DNA of 8,109 nucleotides from DTPS01 sp049591295 (GTDB lineage Bacteria; Acidobacteriota; UBA4820; DSQY01). The position numbers and the translations under genes are program-made. Numbering within the stretch: position 1 is the first letter of the stretch; every line of letters begins with the position of its first letter. The notes beneath the pieces are model-generated. The model worked only from the letters and a program-made list of their open reading frames with translations. It searched no databases and was not told the DNA's origin. The DNA lies in the NCBI GenBank assembly GCA_049591295.1, contig JBAWEQ010000020.1, forward strand, positions 1-8,109. The letters are read 5' to 3'. Shown here in pieces: positions 1-4,825 of this stretch.

Positions 1-119
1 CTCCACGCTTCCTTCAGACCCCACCTCGCGGTGACGCCCTTGCGCTTCGCTAGCCCTTCACCTCCATCAGGTTGGGCAGGGGACTTTCACCCCCAAGCTT
101 CCGAACATGCCCGGCACAC
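1..119 (-). mobile_element. Group II intron (class IIC-like), 5' end of domain I; continues beyond the left edge
   Basis: Read on the minus strand, the element starts at 119 with GTGTGCCGGGCATG, matching the group II 5' splice-site consensus GTGYG. It continues through a hairpin GGGGGTGAAAGTCCCC, then GGGCTAGCGAAGCGCAAGGG, then GGTCTGAAGGAAGCGTGG. These are the conserved blocks of group II domain I; as I remember it, the same blocks in the same order occur in the Oceanobacillus iheyensis class IIC intron. The base before it (120) ends the U-tract of a rho-independent terminator, which is the known target preference of class IIC introns. Only about 119 nt are present, so the EBS details, the intron-encoded reverse transcriptase/maturase and the 3' end (domains V and VI) lie outside. 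Whether the intron is complete and able to splice cannot be judged. The class assignment is inferred from 5' sequence and insertion site. Confidence 0.88.
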
Positions 120-120
120 C

Positions 121-147
121 AAAAAAGCCCTCCGTCTCCGGAGGGCT
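121..147 (-). terminator. Rho-independent terminator (attenuator stem 3:4)
   Basis: On the minus strand AGCCCTCCG (147-139 when transcribed) pairs with CGGAGGGCT (134-126) around a GAGA loop, giving a 9-bp GC-rich stem, followed by a run of six T (126-121). It lies 25 nt after the stop codon of the His-rich leader peptide. On the plus strand there is no T-run after the stem, so it works leftwards only. Its ascending arm can pair instead with a segment inside the leader ORF, making it the terminator of an attenuator. Confidence 0.92.
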
Positions 148-228
148 CTGCTTCTGCCGCGTGGACCGCCGTCACACAGCGGGCCCGCACCCTCCGGCCG
201 CAGAGATCCCGTGATGGTGATGGAGGAT
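138..228 (-). promoter_or_regulatory. Histidine-type transcription attenuator: competing RNA pairings
   Basis: Three complementary segments, in minus-strand (RNA) order, behave like a classical attenuator. Segment 1, ATCCTCC (228-222), sits directly before and into the His codons. Segment 2, around CCGGAGGGT (197-189), lies in the codons after them. Segment 3, CCCTCCGG (145-138), is part of the terminator's ascending arm. Segment 1 can pair with segment 2 over 7 bp including one G-U. Segment 2 can pair with segment 3 over 8 perfect bp, which would disrupt the terminator at 121-147. A ribosome stalled on the four His codons (222-211) would mask segment 1, allowing 2:3 (antiterminator) to form. 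With enough charged tRNA-His, the terminator forms. All pairings were read by hand; no folding energies were calculated. Confidence 0.82.
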
Positions 229-258
229 CGGGAAAACGGCGGAGAGGCGGCTGGCCAT
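172..258 (-). CDS. Histidine-rich attenuator leader peptide (28 aa)
   Basis: A 28-codon ORF starts at ATG 258-256 and ends at TGA 174-172. The start is well supported: AAGGAG at 270-265 lies 6 nt upstream, and a near-consensus promoter lies just before it. The peptide begins MASRLSAVFPIL, continues with four consecutive histidines (codons CAT CAC CAT CAC, residues 13-16), and ends GISAAGGCGPAV. The product itself is probably not functional; its role would be to let translation sense charged tRNA-His, as hisL does in enterobacteria. The C-terminal Gly/Cys/Pro codons are dictated by the RNA arms they encode, much as in the ilv leader. Downstream structural genes (histidine biosynthesis, a histidine transporter or histidyl-tRNA synthetase would be expected) lie past the intron and out of view. 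The ORF is short, but promoter, RBS, His run and terminator all agree. Confidence 0.85.
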   Translation of the reverse strand: MASRLSAVFPILHHHHGISAAGGCGPAV

Positions 259-281
259 GAACGGCTCCTTCAAGCTATCAG

Positions 282-311
282 CTTATACCCCCGGCGGCCG
301 ATTTCTGTCAA
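282..311 (-). promoter_or_regulatory. Sigma70-type promoter of the His leader
   Basis: The minus strand shows TTGACA (311-306), an 18-nt spacer, and TATAAG (287-282). The predicted transcription start near 275 leaves a 5' UTR of about 17 nt before the leader ATG at 258, just enough for the AAGGAG at 270-265. A perfect -35 box in such GC-rich DNA is unlikely by chance. Confidence 0.8.
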
Positions 312-444
312 GACGGCCGGCCGCGGGAAAAGCCTCCACTTGTGGTTGAACACTGGGACACGCAGAAGATTCCCGGCGCTTCGGCCCGGCTCCCGGCCTG
401 GCCGAACCAGAAGCGTGCTGAATGGACGCCGAGAATCCGAACCG

Positions 445-473
445 TGGACGCAGGCCGCTGGCTCGGGTAACAT
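445..473 (+). promoter_or_regulatory. Possible promoter of the OB-fold lipoprotein gene
   Basis: TGGACG (445-450) and TAACAT (468-473) are separated by 17 nt, and each matches the sigma70 consensus at 4 of 6 positions. The start site would be near 480, next to the AAGGAGG at 480-486, leaving almost no leader, so this is only a candidate. Confidence 0.3.
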
Positions 474-493
474 GGGGGCAAGGAGGATACCCC

Positions 494-838
494 ATGGCTC
501 CCCTCCACAAGCGCCCGATCTCGGGCACGGCCGTGTTGCTCTTCCTGCTCCTCTCGGCCTGCTCGCTCCTGCCGGTCAAGATCGCCGACATCAAGGCCCA
601 CCCCGACCGATTCGAGAACAAGACCGTGACGGTGCGAGGCAAGGTCACCTCGGTGACCAAGATGCCCTTCATGACGGAGGGTTTCTTCACGCTCGACGAC
701 GGCTCGGGCGAGATCACCGTGACCACCTCCGGCGCCCTGCCCGCCGAGGGCCAGGAGCGCACCGTCACGGGTAAGGTCCAGACCGCCCTCAAGATCTTCG
801 ACAAACACGTGGGGCTGGTGATCCAGGAGAACCCCTGA
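494..838 (+). CDS. Small lipoprotein with an OB-fold-like domain
   Basis: The 114-residue product starts at ATG 494, preceded by AAGGAGG (480-486) at a 7-nt spacing. An upstream in-frame ATG at 422 has no such RBS and would bury the signal peptide. Residues 5-23 form a lipoprotein signal: basic start, hydrophobic stretch, and lipobox LSAC with the acylated cysteine at 23. The mature part (about 28-112) alternates short beta-strand-like stretches. The phrases KTVTVRGKVTSV, FFTLDDGSGEITV and RTVTGKVQ resemble the tRNA_anti-like/bacterial OB-fold families found in periplasmic proteins, where the opening 'DIKAHPDRFENKTVTVRG' is typical. A binding role in the periplasm, attached to the outer or inner membrane, is an inference; no catalytic residues are seen and the ligand is unknown. 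The gene stands apart from its neighbours, with a 123-nt gap before DUF302. Confidence 0.85.
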   Translation: MAPLHKRPISGTAVLLFLLLSACSLLPVKIADIKAHPDRFENKTVTVRGKVTSVTKMPFMTEGFFTLDDGSGEITVTTSGALPAEGQERTVTGKVQTALKIFDKHVGLVIQENP

Positions 839-935
839 CGGTTACCTGGGAACTCCCCGAGCATCTGACTGGATCTGTGCCGGTGCCCACCGGTCGTCTT
901 TCGCGACGCCGGTCCAGCCATTGCTCCAGCATTTC

Positions 936-950
936 GGCGGTGGAACCGCC
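936..950 (+). promoter_or_regulatory. Short hairpin abutting the DUF302 ribosome binding site
   Basis: GGCGGT-GGA-ACCGCC is a 6-bp perfect stem ending one base before the AGGAGG at 951-956. It could stabilise the mRNA 5' end or modulate ribosome access. No U-run follows, so it is not a terminator. A functional role is unproven. Confidence 0.3.
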
Positions 951-961
951 AGGAGGCATCC

Positions 962-1363
962 ATGTCCCGGAAAGAGAGATACGGAATCTACGCGGAAACC
1001 GATAAGCCCTTCGAGGCGGCCTTGCAGGCCGTGCGCGATGCCCTCAAGGCCAACGGATTCGGCGTGCTGTGGGAGATTGACGTGAAGGCCACCATGAAGC
1101 AGAAGCTGGGCGAGGAGTTCACGGATTACGTGATCCTCGGGGCCTGCAACCCTCCCATCGCCCATCAGGCCCTCTGTGCCGAGCCCAACATCGGGCTCCT
1201 CCTGCCGTGCAACTGCATCGTCCGCCGGGAGGGAGGCAAGACCATCCTGGGCGCCATCGAGCCCCACGAACTCATGGGCCTCACCGGCCGAACAGACCTG
1301 AAGCCCTTCGCCGACATGGTGGCGAGCACGCTGCAGAAGATCGTCGACGAGGCGGCGCGGTAG
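962..1363 (+). CDS. DUF302 family protein
   Basis: The 133-residue product has no signal peptide. The start at ATG 962 is supported by AGGAGG (951-956) 5 nt upstream. The family signature is clear: 'FGVLWEIDVKATMKQKLG' near residues 33-50, then 'DYVILGACNPPIAHQAL' (55-71), and 'EPNIGLLLPCN' (74-84), the typical DUF302 core. DUF302 proteins are small alpha/beta proteins of unknown biochemical role. They are widespread in bacteria and archaea and often occur near redox, sulfur or metal-handling genes. The conserved cysteines here are C62, C72, C83 and C85; the CNC pair at 83-85 could bind metal, but that is speculation. The gene stands alone and converges on the end of the iron-transport operon. 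Confidence 0.92.
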   Translation: MSRKERYGIYAETDKPFEAALQAVRDALKANGFGVLWEIDVKATMKQKLGEEFTDYVILGACNPPIAHQALCAEPNIGLLLPCNCIVRREGGKTILGAIEPHELMGLTGRTDLKPFADMVASTLQKIVDEAAR

Positions 1364-1368
1364 AGAGA

Positions 1369-1416
1369 GTTAGGAAGTTAGGAAGTCAGGAAGTCAGGAA
1401 GTCAGGAGGTGAGGAA
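1369..1416. repeat. Octamer tandem repeat, six units
   Basis: Six 8-bp units of the form GT(T/C/G)AGGA(A/G) run head to tail, two GTTAGGAA, three GTCAGGA(A/G) and one GTGAGGAA, six bases after the DUF302 stop codon. The array is purine-rich on the plus strand and non-coding. Its length is probably variable by slippage. No hairpin-forming symmetry is seen. Confidence 0.85.
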
Positions 1417-1440
1417 GAGGGCGCGGAGATCACTTGCTTT

Positions 1441-1482
1441 CCCTCATCCATCATCCATCATCCCTCATCCATCATCCCTCAT
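1441..1482. repeat. Heptamer tandem repeat, six units
   Basis: Six 7-bp units of the form CC(C/A)TCAT run without interruption up to the stop codon of the DtxR-type gene, whose TGA (minus strand) shares its last base with the array. Plus-strand order is CCCTCAT, CCATCAT twice, CCCTCAT, CCATCAT, CCCTCAT. It is pyrimidine-rich, whereas the neighbouring octamer array is purine-rich. The two arrays fill most of the 118-bp gap between the convergent genes, and no classical terminator is visible there. Confidence 0.85.
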
Positions 1483-2120
1483 CACCCGTGCCGTCTCACG
1501 TAGACCTGGGTCGCCAGCTCCCGGTCCACGGCGAACTGCGAGTGGCCGCAGCGGAAGACCACGGAGGGCGTCTTTCGGACGAGGGCGATGGGATCGCCCG
1601 GGTGGATTCCCATGGAGAGGAACTTCTGGAGGTCGCCGTTCTGCGGCGTGGCCAGGTAGGCGATGAGCCCCTCCTCGCCGGGCCTCAAGTGGTCCAGCGG
1701 GGAGATGACCGCTTCCACGCTCGCCGCCGCCTTCTTGCAGCAGGGGCCCTCCGGGATGGGATGGCCGTGGGGGCAGACGCGGGGATGGCCGAGGAAGGTG
1801 CAGACCTTCTCGGCGAGTCCCTCTACGAGGGAGTGCTCCAGGACGCAGGCGTGCTCCTCGGCCTGCTCCTGCTCCACGCCCATGAGATCGGCGAGCAGGC
1901 GCTCCGCCAGCCGGTGGCGGCGGATGGCGCGCCTGGCCACGTCCAGGCCCGCCGAGGAAAGCCGGACCCCGCCTCCCTTGACCCAGCCCTTGGCGTGGAG
2001 GCCGAGCTCCACGACCTCGCCTTCGGCCCCTGCGGGAAGGGGCCACCCCTCCACCTCGTGCTGCCACAGGCGCTCCAGGATCTCCTGCTCCGCCTCGGTG
2101 ATTTCATTTTCGTGAACCAT
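1482..2120 (-). CDS. DtxR-type metal-dependent regulator with C-terminal FeoA domain
   Basis: The 212-residue product starts at ATG 2120, with AAGGAG (2133-2128) 7 nt upstream inside the end of the preceding gene. Residues about 55-125 are the DtxR metal-binding and dimerisation domain: 'LSSAGLDVARRAIRRHRLAERLL' aligns with DtxR around His79/Glu83 (H69 and E73 here), and CVLEH (92-96) corresponds to DtxR Cys102-Glu105-His106, followed by 'CPHGHPIP' (116-123). The Cys in this triad is the DtxR/IdeR (iron-type) arrangement, not that of MntR. Residues about 138-210 form an SH3-like FeoA domain with 'PLDHLRPGEEG' and 'KFLSMGIHPGDPI'. The N-terminal winged helix (about 5-55) is roughly ten residues shorter than in DtxR and its recognition helix is hard to find, so DNA binding is uncertain. 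As last gene of the feo operon it probably senses iron, or the FeoA part may assist FeoB directly. Confidence 0.88.
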   Translation of the reverse strand: MVHENEITEAEQEILERLWQHEVEGWPLPAGAEGEVVELGLHAKGWVKGGGVRLSSAGLDVARRAIRRHRLAERLLADLMGVEQEQAEEHACVLEHSLVEGLAEKVCTFLGHPRVCPHGHPIPEGPCCKKAAASVEAVISPLDHLRPGEEGLIAYLATPQNGDLQKFLSMGIHPGDPIALVRKTPSVVFRCGHSQFAVDRELATQVYVRRHG

Positions 2121-2304
2121 GCAGAAGCTCCTTCCATCGGTCTTTCATCTGGGAGAACGCATCCATGAGGGGCCGCTGGTTCTCGTACCCGCAGTGGGGA
2201 CACTTCACCCTGCCGCAGCCCTTGGTGATGAGGACGCACGAGGAGCAGGCCCCCGCGCTCTGGTCCGCGTCGTAGCTCCCCCCGCACATGGCGCAGGTGA
2301 TCAC
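2104..2304 (-). CDS. Small cysteine-rich zinc-ribbon protein of the feo operon
   Basis: The 66-residue product starts at GTG 2304, overlapping the feoB stop as GTGA, and overlaps the next gene's start by 17 nt. This tight translational coupling argues it is a real gene. A weak AAGGTGA lies upstream. A later ATG at 2289 would lose the first cysteine, so GTG is preferred. It has seven cysteines: C4-x2-C7, C20-x2-C23, C30, and C35-PH-C38-GY. The first and last pairs look like one zinc-ribbon pair ('CAMCGGS' and 'CPHCGYEN'), with an inserted CSSC...C between them. The C-terminal 25 residues are helical and charged (MDAFSQMKDRWKELL). Its role is unknown. Similar short CxxC proteins sit beside FeoB in some iron-reducing and anaerobic bacteria, as I recall, where a metal chaperone or small FeoC-like regulatory subunit is a reasonable guess. 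Confidence 0.85.
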   Translation of the reverse strand: MITCAMCGGSYDADQSAGACSSCVLITKGCGRVKCPHCGYENQRPLMDAFSQMKDRWKELLHGSRK

Positions 2305-4283
2305 AGCGTCACCTTGGCCGCCACCAGGACGGCGTTGAGCCCCCACCCCACGCCGAAGGCGATGAAGAGGATCACCCCGGACATGAGGAGGGTCACCTTC
2401 CAACCCCGCTCCTTCCGCATGATGAGGAACTGCGCGATACACGGGAGGAAGAGGGTGAGCGTGACGGTGGCCACGAGGAGCTGGACGCCGTTCAGGACCC
2501 CTGAATGGCGCAGGTCGAAGAGCCCCGCCGCGCCGTAGTCCCTTCGGAAGAAGCCGAAGAGGATGGCCACGGCCGTCTGCGACGGCAACCCGAGGGCCTT
2601 GACCAAGGGCACGATGGCCTCCACCACCTTGGGGAAGATCCCGGTGATTTGGCCGACCCAGATCATCACCGAGGCCACGATGAAGAGCGGGAAGACCTCC
2701 AGGAAGTACCAGCCCATGCGGCTCACCGTCTTGCTCCAGACATTCTTCAGGACCGGCATCCTGAGAGGCGGGAGCTCCATGAAGAAGGCCGGCTTCTGGC
2801 CCGGCAGCAGCCGCGCCATGAGGGTTCCGGCCAGGAGGAACACGCCCGTCACGATCCCGGCCCAGAGAGCCAGCGCCGCGGGATGGCCGGCCAGCAGGGC
2901 CAGGAGCAGACCGATCTGGGCCGAGCAGGGGATGGCGAGGGCGAGGAGGAAGGTGGCGATGACCCGCTCCCGCTTCGTCTCCAGGATCCTCGTCGTCATG
3001 GTGGCCATGGTGTCGCACCCGAAGCCCAGCACCAGCGGGATCACGGCCCTTCCGTTCAGGCCGATGGCCTTGAAGATGCGGTCCAGCATCATGGCCAGGC
3101 GGGGCAGGTAGCCCGAGTCCTCCAGCACCGAGAAGGCCAGGAAGAAGGTGCCCACGATGGGCAGGATGATGGCGATGGCGTACCGGAGCCCCAGCGTGAA
3201 GATGCCGTAGTCCCCCACGAAGAGGGTGCGGAGCCACATCCACGGCACCAGGTGGGCGAACAGCGCCTCCACGTAAGGGTTCACATAGTGGCCGAAGACC
3301 GTGGTCTCCAGGAAGTCCACCACGGTCCCGCCGCCGAAGACCCCCACGAACTGGTAGAGCCCCACGTAGACGATGACGGCCAGGATGGGGAAGCCCGTCC
3401 AGGGATTCAGCAGGAGGCGGTCCAGCCGCTCCTGGAGGGCCACCTTCCCGCGAGTTCCGTCCTTGTAGGCTCCCGCCAGCACCCTCTGGGCTGAGGCGTG
3501 GAAGGACTTCGCCACCAGGGCCGAAGGGGCCCCTCGCCGGAGGCCCAGACCGGCCCTCGTGCGCAGGGTGCGCAGGAGTTCATCGGGGAGGCCCGCCCTC
3601 TCCAGCGCCGGGGCGTCCCCCTCCAGCGCGTGCAGGGCCCAGAACCGCCACGCATCGCCGGAGAGGCGGGGGCGCAGCGCCTCCAGGGACTCCTCCATCC
3701 TCGGCGGGAAGGAGATCTTGGGGGAGGGCGGCGGTGGGATGGGCCCGGCCAGGATCGTCTTCAGCTCCTGAATCCCCTTGCCCCGCGTGGCGACCATCTC
3801 CACGACCGGGATGCCCAATTCGATCGAGAGCGCCCGCGTATCCACCTTGACCCCCGCCTGCGCGGCCTCGTCCATGAGGTTCAGCGCCAGCACGAGCGGG
3901 CGTCCCATCATGCAGAGCTCGAGGGTGAGCGGGAGCATGCGAGGCAGGTTCTTGGCATCCACCACGTGGACGATGGTCCCCTCGTCCCTGAGGATCAGAT
4001 CGCGCGAGACGCGCTCCTCCTCGGTGATGGTCCGCAGCGAATACATGCCGGGGGTGTCGATCACCTCCCAGCGCCCGCCGCCCAGCTCGGCGCTCCCGCG
4101 GGAGACCTCCACCGTCGTGCCCGGATAGTTCGACACCACGGCGTACGAGCCGGTCAGCGCGTTGAAGAGCACGCTCTTGCCGACGTTCGGGTTCCCCACG
4201 AGAAAGACCTTGCGCCGGCCCTCGTCGCCGGGGAGCGGCGCCCCAGCCGAGCCGTGGCAGCCCTGGGGAAGGGTCAGAGCCAT
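2301..4283 (-). CDS. feoB: Ferrous iron transport protein FeoB (GTPase permease)
   Basis: The 660-residue inner-membrane protein imports Fe2+. Its N-terminal G domain shows G1 GNPNVGKS (30-37), G2 YPGTT (53-57), G3 DTPG (76-79), G4 NLMD (135-138) and a G5-like ATRGKG (165-170). A GDI-like helical spacer (about 190-290) follows, then the membrane part from about 297. Both Gate motifs are present: GFGCDTMATMTTRILETKRE (420-439) with C423 and 'IPCSAQ' with C453, then 'LPCIAQFLIMRKERGWK' with C615. The length is usual for compact FeoB proteins; E. coli FeoB is longer, and its C-terminal extension is lacking here. ATG 4283 lies inside the end of the regulator gene (10-nt overlap), with AAGAGG (4294-4289) 5 nt upstream. 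No separate feoA is present; the FeoA domain is fused to the regulator at the end of the operon. Confidence 0.97.
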   Translation of the reverse strand: MALTLPQGCHGSAGAPLPGDEGRRKVFLVGNPNVGKSVLFNALTGSYAVVSNYPGTTVEVSRGSAELGGGRWEVIDTPGMYSLRTITEEERVSRDLILRDEGTIVHVVDAKNLPRMLPLTLELCMMGRPLVLALNLMDEAAQAGVKVDTRALSIELGIPVVEMVATRGKGIQELKTILAGPIPPPPSPKISFPPRMEESLEALRPRLSGDAWRFWALHALEGDAPALERAGLPDELLRTLRTRAGLGLRRGAPSALVAKSFHASAQRVLAGAYKDGTRGKVALQERLDRLLLNPWTGFPILAVIVYVGLYQFVGVFGGGTVVDFLETTVFGHYVNPYVEALFAHLVPWMWLRTLFVGDYGIFTLGLRYAIAIILPIVGTFFLAFSVLEDSGYLPRLAMMLDRIFKAIGLNGRAVIPLVLGFGCDTMATMTTRILETKRERVIATFLLALAIPCSAQIGLLLALLAGHPAALALWAGIVTGVFLLAGTLMARLLPGQKPAFFMELPPLRMPVLKNVWSKTVSRMGWYFLEVFPLFIVASVMIWVGQITGIFPKVVEAIVPLVKALGLPSQTAVAILFGFFRRDYGAAGLFDLRHSGVLNGVQLLVATVTLTLFLPCIAQFLIMRKERGWKVTLLMSGVILFIAFGVGWGLNAVLVAAKVTL

Positions 4284-4642
4284 TCGCGCCTCTTCCTGCC
4301 CTCCTGCAGGTAGTCGGAGACGTGCTCCAGAGCCTCCTGAAACAGGATGGCCACGTGCGGATCGTCCAGGGAGTAGAGGGCCGCCTGCCCATCCCTCCGG
4401 AAGCGGACGAGGCCCATCTGGCGCAGCATGCGCAGCTGGTGCGAGACGGCCGAGGCCGTCACGTCGAGCCGCTCCGCCAGGTGGTTCACGGAGCTTTCCC
4501 CCATGGAGAGCAGATGGACGATGCGGGTCCGGGTGGGATCCGCCAGCGCCCGGAAAGTCTCGGCCATGGCGTGGTAGGTCTTGTCGCTGTAAGGCAGGGC
4601 CGACAAGGCCTCGGACTTTTGTTTCGTGCCTGTGGCTTCCAT
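4274..4642 (-). CDS. ArsR/SmtB-family metal-sensing repressor of the feo operon
   Basis: The 122-residue product starts at ATG 4642, with GGAGGA (4656-4651) 8 nt upstream; the reading frame is open further upstream but only by chance, past the promoter. The winged-helix core is typical: 'TFRALADPTRTRIVHLLSMGE' (29-49), recognition helix region 'DVTASAVSHQLRMLRQMGLV' (60-79), and the wing 'RFRRDGQAALYSL'. The alpha3N cysteine motif ELCVCDL of ArsR/CadC sensors is replaced by SSVNHLAE. The alpha5 site is present: D94-x-H96 and H107-x2-D110, matching the D-x-H...H-x2-(H/E) ligands of CzrA and SmtB. This predicts a zinc-, cobalt/nickel- or possibly iron-type divalent sensor, not an arsenic one. 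As first gene of the operon, with a palindrome over its start site, it is likely autoregulated and controls feoB. The sensed metal is inferred. Confidence 0.92.
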   Translation of the reverse strand: MEATGTKQKSEALSALPYSDKTYHAMAETFRALADPTRTRIVHLLSMGESSVNHLAERLDVTASAVSHQLRMLRQMGLVRFRRDGQAALYSLDDPHVAILFQEALEHVSDYLQEGRKRREWL

Positions 4643-4660
4643 GAGATCACTCCTCCGAAC

Positions 4661-4686
4661 AATATCTGAGCATATGCTCAGATATT
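4661..4686. promoter_or_regulatory. Perfect 26-bp palindrome, likely operator of the ArsR-type repressor
   Basis: Each arm reads AATATCTGAGCAT, and the two arms abut without spacer or mismatch. The core TGAG-N6-CTCA with flanking AT-rich ends resembles ArsR/SmtB operators, whose core is TGAA-N6-TTCA. It begins two bases after the -10 box and covers the predicted start near 4682, so a bound repressor would block transcription initiation. It lies 18 nt upstream of the regulator's own ATG, as expected for autoregulation. Confidence 0.88.
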
Positions 4687-4688
4687 GG

Positions 4689-4717
4689 AGTATAGTGCCG
4701 CATCCAAGGGCTGTCAA
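4689..4717 (-). promoter_or_regulatory. Sigma70-type promoter of the feo operon
   Basis: The minus strand shows TTGACA (4717-4712), a 17-nt spacer and TATACT (4694-4689). The predicted start near 4682 lies inside the 26-bp palindrome and gives a 5' UTR of about 40 nt. The -10 also reads TATAGT on the plus strand (4691-4696), which could serve a divergent transcript, though no matching -35 is seen. Confidence 0.88.
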
Positions 4718-4825
4718 CCCGGTTCCGGGGTACCGCCGGAATGCGGTCGGGCAATGGGGGATCCGCCCCAGGAGGGACTCCGAAGCTTCTTGGGCTTGAG
4801 CCCGCGCGGTCAACCGGGAGAAACT

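Noticed and set aside
180..189. 10-bp palindrome GCGGGCCCGC inside the leader ORF
   Set aside because: Self-complementary but too short and GC-rich to be called an operator; it lies between attenuator segments and may merely add to their folding.
270..473. 67-codon minus-strand ORF upstream of the His leader
   Set aside because: It ends within the leader promoter region, has no RBS and no recognisable sequence; GC-rich DNA gives such ORFs by chance.
31..774. Long plus-strand ORF over the intron end, leader region and lipoprotein gene
   Set aside because: It runs antisense through the group II intron and the attenuator and out of frame through the OB-fold lipoprotein. Its start, including 'FASPSPPSGWAGDFHPQ', is a translation of intron RNA antisense; as I recall, such phrases recur as spurious proteins in databases.
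880..893. Hairpin CCGGT-GCCC-ACCGG after the OB-fold lipoprotein gene, with a short T-rich stretch behind it
   Set aside because: Only a 5-bp stem and no clean U-run; not a convincing terminator.
4691..4696. Plus-strand TATAGT as -10 box for the lipoprotein gene
   Set aside because: No -35 at a suitable distance; it is the complement region of the strong minus-strand -10.
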